Shown piece after piece: positions 55,066-64,000 of a stretch of 64,000 nucleotides of DNA; position 1 is the first letter of the stretch; each line of letters opens with the position of its first letter. Source of the DNA: Microbacterium oleivorans (GTDB lineage: Bacteria > Actinomycetota > Actinomycetes > Actinomycetales > Microbacteriaceae); assembly GCF_001691565.1 (NCBI RefSeq), contig NZ_MAYO01000003.1:124001-188000 (forward strand), written 5' to 3'. The translations under genes and the position numbers were made by a program. A model generated the notes under the pieces. The model ran no database searches and had not been told where the DNA came from. It saw only the letters and a list, made by a program, of their open reading frames with translations.

Positions 55066-56825
55066 CCCTGAACGCCGCGCGGGTTCGCGGCTGCCCACAG
55101 GATGCCGGTGCTGCCGTCTCTTCCGACGGCCGAGAGCCGGCCGAGCGACCAATCCCCGGCAGGCGTCACGCGGTGTCCGCGCCGGGCGAGTCCGTCGAGG
55201 ACCCGCTCGCCCAGTCGGTTTTCGGCGGCGATGCCCGTCGGGTCCCAGGTCCTCGGCCAGAACGAGTCGACCATCGCCGCCGTGTGCAGCGTCGGGGCGT
55301 CGATCGCCTGCTGCGCGGAGTATCCGCCGACGAACATCCGGAGCAGCATCGGCAGCTGCCACTGATCCTGCTGGTCGCCGCCGGGGGTCCCCAGAGCGAT
55401 GCGGGTGGTCCCGTCGTGGACGAGCGTGGGCGAGAGCGTCGTCCGCGGCCGGTGACCGGGACGGAGGGCCGCAGGCGACGCCTCGTCGAGCCAGCACATC
55501 TGCAGCCGCGTACCGAGGCAGAACCCCAGTGACGGGATGGCGGGGGAGGACTGCAGCCAGCCGCCCGACGGCGTGACCGAGATGATGTTGCCCCATCGGT
55601 CGACGACGTCGATGTGGCAGGTGTCGCCGCGCGTGTCGCCCGTGCGCGCGACGGTGGGCTCGCCGGTGCCGACCGCGGCCTCGGCCTCTCGTCGCAGCGG
55701 CGGGCGCCAGGGGACGGCTCCAGCACGCGTCGCAGGTCGCCACGTGGATGAGGCGCGGTCGCCGATCTCGGCCCGGCGGGCGGTGACCACAGCGTCGGCG
55801 AGGAGGGGCGTGGCGTCCGCACCCTCGCCGAAGTAGGCATCGCGATCTGCGAGGACGAGCTTCAGCACCTCGATGAGCGTGTGCGCGCCGTCCACCGACG
55901 AGGGGTCGAGACGTTCGTCCGCGAGCGGCTCGAGGATGCGGAGCGCCTCGAGGAGCGCCGGGCCCTGGGACCAGGCATCCGCTTTGAAGACCGTGCGGCC
56001 GCGGAAACCCACGGCCAACGGCGTCTCGTAGCGCGCCGGTGGGTCGGCGAGGTCGGCCGGAGTGAGGACGGCGGCGTGGTCTCTCCCGCTGGAGTGCCGA
56101 TGGGGGCGGGCGAGGAACGCGCAGGCGTCCGCGAGCAGGTGACGCCATTCCGTCCGGGCGGCGTCGATCCGCGCGCGACGCTCGTCGGCGGGGTCGCCGG
56201 CCGTGGCGAGGCGCCGCAGCACGCCGGCGTAGGCCGGGTTCCGGTGGCGTGCGCCCGGCGTCGGGAGCTCGCCGTCCGACAGCCACAGCTGCGCCGACGA
56301 CGTCCAGTGATCGCGGAACAGGTCGGCGACCCGACCGATGGTCGCGGCCGCGGCGGGGAGGAGCGGATGCCCCTCCTCGGCGTACCCGATCGCGTAGGAC
56401 ACGACGTCGGAGACGGTCCACGTGCCGTGGTCGCGGAGCAGGAGCAGCCAGGCATCGACGGCAGCGGGGATCGCAGCCGCCAACCCGCCGGCGCCCGGGA
56501 CGAGATCGAGCCCCTCCGCGGCGAAATGGTCGATCGTGGCCCCGGCCGGCGCAGTCCCCTGGCCCATGAGGACCGTCGGAGCGGCGGCATCCGCAGGCTG
56601 GAACAGGCCGACGAGGTCGCCGCCGGGACCGTTCAGATGCGGTTCGACGAGATGCAGCACGAAGCCGCCGGCGCAGGCCGCGTCGAACGCGTTGCCACCG
56701 CGCTCGAGGACGGCCTGCGCGACGGCGGTCGCCGTGGCATGGGTGGATGCCGCCATCCCGAACGTCCCCATGAGCTGGGGCCTCGTCGTGAAGGCGGACG
56801 GCGGCGTGTACCCCGTCGTCGTCAT
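55047..56825 (-). CDS. gamma-glutamyltransferase family protein
   Basis: A 592-residue Ntn-hydrolase precursor. Thr402 in GDTCHIDVVDRWGNIIS is the likely self-cleavage and catalytic residue, and GMAASTHATATAVAQAVLERGGNAFDAACA marks the N-terminus in shorter pieces. No obvious signal peptide, so a cytoplasmic form acting on gamma-glutamyl compounds is possible. It follows the aminopeptidase P gene by 10 bases on the same strand. The usual TTH triplet reads DTC, a deviation worth noting. Confidence 0.85.
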   Translation of the reverse strand: MTTTGYTPPSAFTTRPQLMGTFGMAASTHATATAVAQAVLERGGNAFDAACAGGFVLHLVEPHLNGPGGDLVGLFQPADAAAPTVLMGQGTAPAGATIDHFAAEGLDLVPGAGGLAAAIPAAVDAWLLLLRDHGTWTVSDVVSYAIGYAEEGHPLLPAAAATIGRVADLFRDHWTSSAQLWLSDGELPTPGARHRNPAYAGVLRRLATAGDPADERRARIDAARTEWRHLLADACAFLARPHRHSSGRDHAAVLTPADLADPPARYETPLAVGFRGRTVFKADAWSQGPALLEALRILEPLADERLDPSSVDGAHTLIEVLKLVLADRDAYFGEGADATPLLADAVVTARRAEIGDRASSTWRPATRAGAVPWRPPLRREAEAAVGTGEPTVARTGDTRGDTCHIDVVDRWGNIISVTPSGGWLQSSPAIPSLGFCLGTRLQMCWLDEASPAALRPGHRPRTTLSPTLVHDGTTRIALGTPGGDQQDQWQLPMLLRMFVGGYSAQQAIDAPTLHTAAMVDSFWPRTWDPTGIAAENRLGERVLDGLARRGHRVTPAGDWSLGRLSAVGRDGSTGILWAAANPRGVQGYAAGR

Positions 56826-56835
56826 CGACGCGATC

Positions 56836-58254
56836 TCAGGCCCGAGCGCGGGCGATCCACGCCTCGATCTCGTCCGCTGTGCGCGGGATGTCGGCCGACA
56901 GGTTCACGGGCCCGTCCGCCGTCATGAGGATGTCGTCCTCGATGCGCACACCGATGCCCCGGTACTCCTCGGGAACGGTGAGGTCGTCGATCTGGAAGTA
57001 GAGGCCCGGTTCGATCGTGAAGACCATGCCGGGCTCGAGCTCGCCGTCGTAGTACATCTCACGGCGGGCCTCGGCGCAATCGTGGACGTCGATGCCGAGA
57101 TGGTGGCTCGTCCCGTGCACCATGTAGCGGCGGTGCTGCCCGCCGCGGTCGACGTCGAGCGCCTCCTCGGCGGTCACGGGGAGCAGGCCCCACTCGGCCG
57201 TGCGCGTCGCGATGACCTCCATAGCCGCCTCATGGATGGTGCGGAACTTCACGCCCGGACGCGCCGCCGCGAACGCGGCGTCCGCCGCCTCGCGAACCGT
57301 CTCGTAGATGCGTCGCTGGACGGCGGAGAAGGTCCCCGAGACGGGAAGGGTGCGGGTGATGTCCGCTGTGTAGAGGCTATCGACCTCGACACCCGCGTCG
57401 ATCAGGACGAGGTCGCCCGGGACGACGGCACCGTCGTTGCGCGTCCAGTGCAGGTAGCACGCGTGCGGTCCCGAGGCGGCGATCGTGTCATACCCCTCGC
57501 CGTTGCCGTCGGTACGGGCGCGGAGGTGGAACACGCCTTCGATCGCCCGCTCGCCGCGCGGCGTGTCGATGATGCGGGGAAGCTCGGCGACGATGTCGTC
57601 GAATCCCCGTCCGGTCGCCTCGACCGCGAGGCGCATCTGCGCGATCTCGTACGGGTCCTTGACGAGGCGCATCTCGGACACGAACCGTGTCAGCTCGTCG
57701 TCGACCTCGACGGTCCGATCGCGATCGGAGTCCTGGAACGCGTCGATGTGCGCTGTCGGGACGCCGAGCTCGGCTGCGACTTCGTCGAGCGAGGGCCGCG
57801 GTCCGATCCAGAACTCGCCGATCGCAGCGTCGGCGTAGAACTCGGTCGTCGTCCGGTCGGCGCGCTCGCGCAGGTACAGGGTCACGTCGTGCCCGCCGTC
57901 GACCGGCTCGAAGACGAGGACGGAATCGGGGACCGCGTCCGCCCCCCACCCGGTGAGGTGGGAGAACGCGGAGTGGGCGCGGAAGGGGTAGTCGGTGTCG
58001 TTGGAGCGCTGCTTGAACGAGCCCGCGGGGATGACCAGCCGCGAGCCCGGGAAGGCGGCGGAGAGAGCAGCGCGGCGTGCGGCCGCGTAAGGGGCCTCCG
58101 CCCGCTGCGAGGGGCGCGACGCGGGCCGTTCCGCCCAGCCCGTCGAGATCGAGTCCAGGAAGCCGGCGGGGAAGGGCTGCTTGCGATTGGTCGTCGCTGC
58201 GGCCGGGGTCTCAGGGGTCTCCGTTGCGATCGTGTCGCGCTCATCGGTGGTCAT
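56836..58254 (-). CDS. aminopeptidase P (M24B family)
   Basis: A 472-residue metallopeptidase that removes N-terminal residues before proline. The C-terminal pita-bread metal ligands are in DLVLIDAGVEVDSLYTADITR (two Asp), HGTSHHLGIDVHD (His), TIEPGLYF (Glu) and RIEDDILM (Glu). The N-terminal domain has FKQRSNDTDYPFRAHSAF. GAGACT lies six bases before the ATG. It is the first gene of a pair with gamma-glutamyltransferase, suggesting use of peptides and glutathione-like compounds. Confidence 0.92.
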   Translation of the reverse strand: MTTDERDTIATETPETPAAATTNRKQPFPAGFLDSISTGWAERPASRPSQRAEAPYAAARRAALSAAFPGSRLVIPAGSFKQRSNDTDYPFRAHSAFSHLTGWGADAVPDSVLVFEPVDGGHDVTLYLRERADRTTTEFYADAAIGEFWIGPRPSLDEVAAELGVPTAHIDAFQDSDRDRTVEVDDELTRFVSEMRLVKDPYEIAQMRLAVEATGRGFDDIVAELPRIIDTPRGERAIEGVFHLRARTDGNGEGYDTIAASGPHACYLHWTRNDGAVVPGDLVLIDAGVEVDSLYTADITRTLPVSGTFSAVQRRIYETVREAADAAFAAARPGVKFRTIHEAAMEVIATRTAEWGLLPVTAEEALDVDRGGQHRRYMVHGTSHHLGIDVHDCAEARREMYYDGELEPGMVFTIEPGLYFQIDDLTVPEEYRGIGVRIEDDILMTADGPVNLSADIPRTADEIEAWIARARA

Positions 58255-58285
58255 CGTCCCAGTCTCCCACCGACCGCCCGAGACG

Positions 58286-59299
58286 TCAGCCCACCGGCTC
58301 CAACTGCACGATGACGGGACGGTGGTCGCTGCCCGACCCGTCGAGGGAGGTCACGACAACCGATCCCGTCGCTCGCCAGGCATCCGTCGACATGACGTGG
58401 TCGATGGGAGCGCCCAGGAGAGACGGCCAACCGGTGTCCCACGTGCCGACGGCACCGGTCCCCGTGGCGGACGCGGCATCGTGGCAGCGGCCGAGGGTCC
58501 CGCCATCGGTGCCGAGCCGACTCATGTGATCGACGGTCGCATTGAAGTCTCCGGCGAGGATCACATCAGGGCTCGCGCACTGATCCGCGACCCAGCGGAG
58601 GTCGCTCCGCCAATGATCCATGTCGTTCGGCCTCGGCGCGACGGCGTGCACGGCGACGATCGTCGGTCCCTTCCCGTCGACGGGCATCGCGACCACGCTC
58701 GGGACGACCGAGGTGTTGCGGGTTCCCGCCGAATCCGACGTCACGACGGCGTAGTCGCCGAGATCGGGGGAGATGAGGAGCGTCGTGTACGTGGCATCCC
58801 ACCCCTGGTAGTTCTCCTCGTGCACCCACATCGGGTTGCCGCGCTCACGCATCGCGACGGCGATCGCCTTGCCCGTCTTCTCCGTCGTCTCGGGGAGCGC
58901 GACGACGTCGACATCCATCGCGATGGCGGTCTGCACGATCGCGTCGACGTCGGTCGCCTCGCCCGCGGTGTTCCACGTCATGACGCGGATGCTGTCGGCG
59001 GTGGGTTCGGGGAGTCCCGACGTCCCGAGACCGCGGAAGGCGAGGATGCCGACGTTCGCCGCGCAGGCGAGGATGCCGATCATCGCCAGGCCCGCTCCGA
59101 AGCCCCGCGTGCGGCGCCCGAGGCAGATCAGGAGGCCGAGGAGGGCGAGGGCGGCGAAGCCGACCGCGACGACGGGGCGGAGGGAGACGAGCTGCGCGAT
59201 CGGGAATGTCTGCTCGAGGCGGAAGAACTGCGGCCAGGTGAGGATGGCGGCACCGATGGCGGCGGCGATCGTGATGAGGATCCCCGTCAGTCGCAGCAC
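58286..59299 (-). CDS. endonuclease/exonuclease/phosphatase-family membrane protein
   Basis: A 337-residue protein with three N-terminal TM segments (about 1-100) and a C-terminal EEP domain with MTWNTAGE, DVVALPETTEK, ILAGDFNATVDH and SDHRPVIVQL. The catalytic domain likely faces outside; phosphodiesterase or phosphatase activity is possible. The GTG start lies six bases after TAGTGT (minus, 59306-59311). Not in an obvious operon. Confidence 0.84.
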   Translation of the reverse strand: MLRLTGILITIAAAIGAAILTWPQFFRLEQTFPIAQLVSLRPVVAVGFAALALLGLLICLGRRTRGFGAGLAMIGILACAANVGILAFRGLGTSGLPEPTADSIRVMTWNTAGEATDVDAIVQTAIAMDVDVVALPETTEKTGKAIAVAMRERGNPMWVHEENYQGWDATYTTLLISPDLGDYAVVTSDSAGTRNTSVVPSVVAMPVDGKGPTIVAVHAVAPRPNDMDHWRSDLRWVADQCASPDVILAGDFNATVDHMSRLGTDGGTLGRCHDAASATGTGAVGTWDTGWPSLLGAPIDHVMSTDAWRATGSVVVTSLDGSGSDHRPVIVQLEPVG

Positions 59300-59355
59300 A
59301 CCACGACACTAAGCGGGCAGGCTGGGGAGTTTCTGCGCGCGGTACGCTCGTCACC

Positions 59356-60231
59356 ATGTCCGCCGGGTCGCATGATTCCTTCGCCCCCCACGGGCCGGGA
59401 GACCTGCACCTGCATTCGGATCATTCCGACGGGACCGAGCCGCCGTCCGCCGTCATGGCCGCAGCGCACCGTCACGGCATCCGGACCGCGGCCCTCACCG
59501 ATCACGACACGACATCGGGCTGGGCCGAGGCCGCCGACGCCGCCGTGTCGCTCGGAATGTCCTTCCTCCCGGGCATGGAACTGTCGGCGCGCCACGAATG
59601 GCGCAGCGTTCACGTCCTCGCCTACCTGGTCGACCCGGAGAACGCGGACCTGCGAGCACTGACCGATCGCATCCGGGAGTCCCGCCTCACGCGCGCACGG
59701 ACCATGGCCGATCGGATCGGTCGAGACTACGACCTCACGTGGGAGGACATCGAGGAGCAGACCGCGGAGGGCGCCACCGTCGGACGTCCCCACATCGCAG
59801 ACGCGCTCGTCGCTCGCGGGCACGTCCGCGACCGCGGCGAGGCATTCGGCGGCATCCTGTCACCGGCCAGCGAGTATTACGTCGCTCTCTACGCTCCGGA
59901 TCCCGTGACCGCCGTCGCCGCCGTCTCGGCCGCCGGCGGCGTGCCGGTGATCGCCCATCCGGCCGGGCGGGCCGGACTGCTGCCCACCCGGATCGTCCGG
60001 GGCATGCTCGGTGCGGGCCTCGCGGGGTTCGAACTCGGCCACCGCGAGAACGCGGAGCCCGCTCTCGGCGAGCTTCGTCGCCTCGTCGCCGATCGGGGCC
60101 TGATCGCCACCGGATCGAGCGACTATCACGGTCGCGGCAAGCCGAACATCCCCGGCGAGAACACGACGTCCGAGGAGATGATCGACCGGATCGTCGCGCT
60201 CGGGACGGGGAGCTCGCTCGTCACGCCCTAG
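59356..60231 (+). CDS. PHP-domain phosphoesterase
   Basis: A 291-residue metal-dependent phosphoesterase. The N-terminal DLHLHSDHSDGTEPP and ALTDHDTTSG motifs hold PHP metal ligands, and the segment GSSDYHGRGKPN near the end gives a further His. Related enzymes (Rv0910-type, TrpH/YciV) act on 5'-nucleoside phosphates or short RNA. A TACGCT box seven bases upstream suggests a leaderless mRNA. It ends 12 bases from the convergent DEAD helicase gene. Confidence 0.87.
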   Translation: MSAGSHDSFAPHGPGDLHLHSDHSDGTEPPSAVMAAAHRHGIRTAALTDHDTTSGWAEAADAAVSLGMSFLPGMELSARHEWRSVHVLAYLVDPENADLRALTDRIRESRLTRARTMADRIGRDYDLTWEDIEEQTAEGATVGRPHIADALVARGHVRDRGEAFGGILSPASEYYVALYAPDPVTAVAAVSAAGGVPVIAHPAGRAGLLPTRIVRGMLGAGLAGFELGHRENAEPALGELRRLVADRGLIATGSSDYHGRGKPNIPGENTTSEEMIDRIVALGTGSSLVTP

Positions 60232-60243
60232 CGGGGCGCGAGC

Positions 60244-61764
60244 TCAGGCGCCCGCGGCGGGTGCGCCCGAGCCGGACCCGCCGCGACGGCGCCGACGGCG
60301 ACGTGCGGGAGCGGGCTTGCCGTCGTGGTGCTCCTTGCCGGAGCCGTCGTGGGTACCCGCTCCGTCGACCGTGCGGTCGGCGGCATCGGCCGACGTGGGA
60401 GCGGAACCGGATGCCGACGCCTCGCCGTCGGCGGCGAACGTCGAGCCGACCTTGGCCTCGTCCGCACCTGAGCGGCGACGACGGCGGCGGCGGGTACCGG
60501 CATCCGTCGACTGCTCCGCGGCGGCATCGGCAGCACGTGCCGGGGCGGCCGAGGAGCGCGCGGGAGCAGCCTTCGGGGCTGTCGCGATGCGGCCTTTCGT
60601 CCCGGCGGGGATGTCGAGGTCCTCGAACAGGTGGGGGCTCGACGAGTAGGTCTCGAGGGGTTCGGGCTGGCCGAAGTCGAGAGCCCGGTTGATGAGGGCC
60701 CACTTGTGGAGGTCGTCCCAGTCGACGAACGTCACCGCGATGCCGGTCTTACCGGCACGGCCGGTGCGGCCGGCGCGGTGCAGATAGGTCTGCTCGTCGT
60801 CGGGGATCGTGTGGTTGATGACGTGGGTCACGTCGTCCACGTCGATACCGCGGGCGGCGACGTCGGTCGCGATGAGGACGTCGCGCTTGCCCGCCTTGAA
60901 GGCGGCCATCGAGCGCTCGCGCGCCTCCTGGCTCATGTCGCCGTGGACGGCGCCGGCGCTGAAGCCACGGTCGCTGAGCTCGTCGACGAGTCGCTGGGCG
61001 GCCCGCTTGGTGCGCGTGAAGATGACGGTCTTGCCGCGGCCCTCGGCCTGCAGGATACGAGCGATGACCTCGTCCTTGTCGAGCGAGTGCGCCCGGTAGA
61101 CGAGGTGCTTGATGTTGGCCTGCGTGAGGCCCTCGTCGGGGTCGCTCGCGCGGATGTGGATCGGGTTCGACATGAAGCGTCGGGCGAGCGCGACGATCGG
61201 GCCCGGCATGGTGGCCGAGTACAGCATCGTGTGGCGGACCGGCGCGACTTTCTGGAAGATCTTCTCGATGTCGGGGAGGAACCCGAGGTCGAGCATCTTG
61301 TCGGCCTCGTCCAGGACGACCTCGGTCGCGTGCGACAGATCGAGCAGACGCTGGTTGTTGAGGTCGATGAGGCGCCCCGGGGTGCCGACGACGATCTGCG
61401 CGCCCGCCTTGAGCTGATCGATCTGACCCTCGTAGGCCTTGCCGCCGTAGATGGCGACGACGCTCGTGGCGCGCCCCGAAGTCAGCATGTCCATGTCCTC
61501 GTAGACCTGGACGGCGAGCTCGCGCGTCGGAACGACGATCAGCGCCTTGACGCCGGGCTCGGGGGTGAGGCCGAGGCGCTGGACGACGGGGATGCCGAAG
61601 CCGAAGGTCTTGCCGGTACCGGTCTTCGCCTGGCCGATGATGTCCTGGCCGGGAAGGCCGAGGGGGATGGTCTGCTCCTGGATGGGGAACGTGTCGACGA
61701 TTCCCTTGGCGGCGAGGGTGTCGACGATGTCCTGGTCGACGCCGAGCTCTGCGAACGTGGTCAT
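60244..61764 (-). CDS. DEAD-box RNA helicase
   Basis: A 506-residue RNA helicase. Q motif GIVDTFPIQEQTIP, Walker A AKTGTGKTF, DEAD box VVLDEADKMLD, YSATMPG, VHGDMSQEA and HRAGRTGRAGKTG are in order. The C-terminal tail of about 110 residues is low-complexity with Arg runs ([16 protein letters not shown]), as in cold-shock helicases. ATG 61764 is used; the open frame upstream is untranslated. A TAGGAT -10 box (minus, 61868-61873) gives a leader near 100 bases. Likely role: RNA unwinding in ribosome assembly or decay. Confidence 0.93.
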   Translation of the reverse strand: MTTFAELGVDQDIVDTLAAKGIVDTFPIQEQTIPLGLPGQDIIGQAKTGTGKTFGFGIPVVQRLGLTPEPGVKALIVVPTRELAVQVYEDMDMLTSGRATSVVAIYGGKAYEGQIDQLKAGAQIVVGTPGRLIDLNNQRLLDLSHATEVVLDEADKMLDLGFLPDIEKIFQKVAPVRHTMLYSATMPGPIVALARRFMSNPIHIRASDPDEGLTQANIKHLVYRAHSLDKDEVIARILQAEGRGKTVIFTRTKRAAQRLVDELSDRGFSAGAVHGDMSQEARERSMAAFKAGKRDVLIATDVAARGIDVDDVTHVINHTIPDDEQTYLHRAGRTGRAGKTGIAVTFVDWDDLHKWALINRALDFGQPEPLETYSSSPHLFEDLDIPAGTKGRIATAPKAAPARSSAAPARAADAAAEQSTDAGTRRRRRRRSGADEAKVGSTFAADGEASASGSAPTSADAADRTVDGAGTHDGSGKEHHDGKPAPARRRRRRRGGSGSGAPAAGA

Positions 61765-61908
61765 GCTTTTCCGTGCCTGTCTGACGGTGAGATGCCGCCG
61801 TGATGAGGGTCCACGCCCTTCACTCAGCCCCAGGCGCGGGGTCCCGATCCGACGCCGGGACGGAGCCATCCTACCGGAGCGGTCCCTCCCGCCCCGTAGG
61901 CTGGGCGC

Positions 61909-62643
61909 GTGGTGAGGTGGTTCTGGCAGCGACGGCGACCCCCCGGGCGCATCCTGCGGTTGCGTTCCCGCGATGAGGCGAGCGACGTTCGTCGTGTCGA
62001 CTTCCAGCAGCTCGCGCCCGACGTGGCCACGTATCTCGGGCAGGCGGCCTACCTCCAGCTCGGATACGCCGAGACGCTCAGCTCGGTCATCGAGCGGAGC
62101 CCCGAGCTCTCCCACAAGGAATCGCTCTCGCGGGCCACCGGCGCTGCGCTGTTCAAGCACCAGGCGCTGGTCGAGCTCATCCGCGACCGGGGCGACGACC
62201 CGCTCGAGCTGATGCTCCCGTTCCGAGAACCCCTCGACGCCTTCCGGCGGGCGACCCACGGGGTGCGTCCGCTCGAGACCATGCTCACCGTGCACGTCAC
62301 GGCGGGCCTGCTCGACGACTTCTACCTGTCCCTTTCGGGGAGCTACGGCGAGACGGGCCGCCGCGCGGCGGCGATCCTCCGAGCGGATGCCGACCGCTCA
62401 CCGCTCGTGGCGATCGTCTCCGACGCCATCTCGACCGACGACGAGCTGCGCTCACTGCTGAGCCTGTGGGGCCGGCGCCTGGTGGGCGACACGCTCCTCG
62501 TGGCGAGGAGCGCTCTTCGTCCACGGACCACGGATCGACCCGGCGCGCTCGACCAGGACGACGAGAAGCAGGTCGAGCCCGTCTTCACCCAGCTCTTGGG
62601 CGCCCACTCGCGGCGCATGACGAGTATCGGACTCGACGCCTGA
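61909..62643 (+). CDS. ferritin-like fold protein
   Basis: A 244-residue helical protein of the ferritin-like type that lies next to the DEAD helicase in many actinobacteria. Helices with possible metal Glu/His residues include LQLGYAETLSSVIERSPELS and LFKHQALVELIRDRG. Whether it binds iron is unknown. GTG 61909 is six bases after TAGGCT (61897-61902), so the mRNA may be leaderless; a second GTG follows immediately. It is divergent from the helicase gene. Confidence 0.75.
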   Translation: MVRWFWQRRRPPGRILRLRSRDEASDVRRVDFQQLAPDVATYLGQAAYLQLGYAETLSSVIERSPELSHKESLSRATGAALFKHQALVELIRDRGDDPLELMLPFREPLDAFRRATHGVRPLETMLTVHVTAGLLDDFYLSLSGSYGETGRRAAAILRADADRSPLVAIVSDAISTDDELRSLLSLWGRRLVGDTLLVARSALRPRTTDRPGALDQDDEKQVEPVFTQLLGAHSRRMTSIGLDA

Positions 62644-62659
62644 CCGTGCCGAGTCGTGC

Positions 62660-62950
62660 TCAGGCGATGCCGAGGTCGCGGCGGGTGCGGGCGTCCCGTG
62701 CGGCCCGCGCACGCGACGCGAGAAGCAGGACGATCGGGGTGACGATGACAGGGACGGCGATGCTCGTCAGCCAGATCCAGCCCGTGTCGGGGCCCATGCC
62801 GGCCCAGGTCATCGCGGTCCAGGTCCCGGCCCCGAGCAGGGAGCCGAGGATCGGCGCCGCGGCCACGCCGCGCAGCGAACGGAGCGGCAGCGCGTAGTGC
62901 GCGGCTGCTCCGGCGATCGCTCCGAAGACGAGCGCCAGGACGACGAGCAT
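62660..62950 (-). CDS. small membrane protein
   Basis: A 96-residue protein with three TM segments (MLVVLALVFGAIAGAAAHYA, APILGSLLGAGTWTAMTW, WLTSIAVPVIVTPIVLLLAS) and a basic C-terminus. No family recognised. ATG 62950 lies next to the DUF3107 gene end; a longer open frame upstream is not supported. It follows DUF3107 and is probably cotranscribed. Confidence 0.62.
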   Translation of the reverse strand: MLVVLALVFGAIAGAAAHYALPLRSLRGVAAAPILGSLLGAGTWTAMTWAGMGPDTGWIWLTSIAVPVIVTPIVLLLASRARAARDARTRRDLGIA

Positions 62951-62951
62951 G

Positions 62952-63173
62952 TCAGGCGACGAAGCCCACGCGACGGGACTGGTCGGTGCCGACCTCGACG
63001 AAGGTGATGCCCGCCGTCGGGATGAGGTAGGTCGCGCCCTTCGCATCGGCGAGGGTCACGTAGTTCGCGCCGCTGTCGAGCGCCGCGATGACCGTCTGCT
63101 TCACAGCCTCGGCGGTCTCGTTCGAATCGAAGCCGAGCTCGCGCGAGTTGGCGATGCCGATGCGGATCTCCAC
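62952..63173 (-). CDS. DUF3107 small protein
   Basis: A 73-residue protein with the family layout: MEIRIGIANSRELGFDS, then a helix (AEAVKQTVIAALDSG) and TYLIPTAGITFVEVG. The family (Rv3208A/TB9.4 in mycobacteria) is conserved in actinobacteria with unknown function. The GTG at 63173 has GGAAAGG 12 bases upstream. A TAGGCT -10 box (minus strand) lies at 63218-63223. Confidence 0.85.
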   Translation of the reverse strand: MEIRIGIANSRELGFDSNETAEAVKQTVIAALDSGANYVTLADAKGATYLIPTAGITFVEVGTDQSRRVGFVA

Positions 63174-63339
63174 GGTGATGCCTGCCTTTCCGGGCCCGGG
63201 TCTCCGGGCGCGTCTCGAGCCTACGACACGGGCTCGGGCACCGGATGCGGGTGGCTGCTCGCTGTCGGCGAACGATCCCGCCCCCGGCGCGCGGGCTCTC
63301 GTGACACTGGTGTCGGCGGCGACGGTTAGCGTGGACCGC

Positions 63340-64000
63340 ATGCCCGCCGCGCCCTCCCGACCCGACCCGGCGCAGGACGCGGTGATCGCCCTCCCCGAGG
63401 CGGCTTCCGGCGTCGTGATCGGCGCGCCGGGCACGGGGAAGACGGCGACCCTCGTGCGTCGCGTCGTCGCGCTCATCGACGGGGGGATGACGCCGGAGCA
63501 GCTGCTCGTGCTGACACCGACCCGGACCGCGGCGACCGGGTTGCGCGATCGCCTCGCTGTCGGCGTCGGCGTCGCGACGAGCGGTCCGCTGGCCCGGTCC
63601 GTGGCGGCCTTCGCCTACCAGGCGGTGCGCGCTCACGCCGTACACAGCGGTGAGGAGCCTCCGCAGCTTCTGACGGGCCCGGATGAGGACCGCATCATCG
63701 GAGACCTCCTCGCCGGCGACGCCGAAGACGAGCAGCACGCGCCGTCTCGGTGGCCCGAGTGGCTGCCCCCTGACATCCGATCGACGTCCGGGCTCCGCGC
63801 CGAGATCCGTGCCTTCCTCGCGGAGATGACGACGCTCGGCATCGAACCGGGCGAGCTCGCCGCGCGCGCGAGCGCGACGGATCGACCGGTGTGGGCGTCG
63901 CTGGCGTCGTTCGCCCGGGAGTACCGCGCCGTCCGCGCACGCATGCGCGGAGCGCATCGGGATGCGGCCGGTCTGGTGCGTGAGGCGGTGGGGCTCCTTC
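63340..64000 (+). CDS. UvrD/RecB-like ATP-dependent DNA helicase, 5' part
   Basis: The window ends within this gene after 220 codons. The Walker A GAPGTGKT is at residues 28-35, preceded by a Q-like DPAQDAV, and LVLTPTRTAATGLRDRL (motif Ia-like) follows. Position beside DUF3107 matches the Rv3202c-type helicase-nuclease (AdnAB-like) in mycobacteria, so a DNA double-strand-break repair role is likely. TAGCGT seven bases upstream of ATG 63340 supports the start. Confidence 0.85.
   Translation, partial: MPAAPSRPDPAQDAVIALPEAASGVVIGAPGTGKTATLVRRVVALIDGGMTPEQLLVLTPTRTAATGLRDRLAVGVGVATSGPLARSVAAFAYQAVRAHAVHSGEEPPQLLTGPDEDRIIGDLLAGDAEDEQHAPSRWPEWLPPDIRSTSGLRAEIRAFLAEMTTLGIEPGELAARASATDRPVWASLASFAREYRAVRARMRGAHRDAAGLVREAVGLL

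Overview
The window is GC-rich chromosomal DNA from an actinobacterium, most likely the family Microbacteriaceae and plausibly Microbacterium. The pointers are the very high GC content, GTG starts and overlapping ATGA/GTGA junctions, TANNNT -10 boxes placed directly before start codons, actinobacterial small proteins (DUF3117, DUF3107, a DUF7882-like protein), fused dipeptide ABC ATPases, and the gene orders typA..fdxA-dapC, dapD/dapE..DUF3117..tatB-mrp and DEAD helicase/ferritin-like/DUF3107/UvrD-like helicase. The species is inference. I saw no rRNA, tRNA, CRISPR array, insertion sequence or prophage.

Layout. 1-5.7 kb: end of an alpha/beta hydrolase gene, two AraC-type regulators around a DUF7882-like gene, a CopC-like copper protein, a DJ-1/PfpI protein, a very small cysteine-rich protein and a DHA2 efflux pump. 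5.8-14.3 kb: an ABC exporter, then a leftward coupled operon nrtR-nadA-nadB-nadC-cysteine desulfurase-glycosyltransferase for NAD biosynthesis, headed by a 58-bp palindrome. 14.4-21.6 kb: a MarP-like membrane protease, then a tandem glycine riboswitch followed by sdaA-gcvT-gcvH-gcvP (serine deamination and glycine cleavage). 21.6-23.8 kb: three copies of a 73-bp palindromic repeat around a gene with an AbiEi/DUF559-like architecture, then a CPBP protease.

23.9-39.3 kb is a peptide-use island. An Lrp regulator, an M20 peptidase and an M24 peptidase are encoded leftward. Two complete dipeptide/oligopeptide ABC importers are encoded rightward, the first in the order binding protein-permease-permease-fused ATPase, the second with the binding protein last. 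39.4-48 kb: typA, azlCD, a DUF6113-like membrane protein, ferredoxin, dapC, citrate synthase, a SHOCT-domain protein, and divergent dapD/dapE, so three lysine/diaminopimelate genes lie close together. 48-54.4 kb: a PIG-V-like glycosyltransferase, DUF3117, an O-methyltransferase, tatB, an mrp-like ATPase, DUF1003, an MgtE-N/CBS protein and a general stress protein. 54.4-64 kb: hydrolases, gamma-glutamyltransferase, aminopeptidase P, an endonuclease/phosphatase-family membrane protein, a PHP phosphoesterase, a DEAD-box helicase, a ferritin-like protein, DUF3107 and the start of a UvrD-like helicase.

The most notable non-coding signals are the palindrome containing the nrtR start codon, the glycine riboswitch whose downstream hairpin hides the ribosome-binding site of a 13-codon ORF that ends on the sdaA start, the 73-bp repeats, and about seventeen genes with a -10 box six or seven bases before the start codon, which suggests widespread leaderless transcripts.
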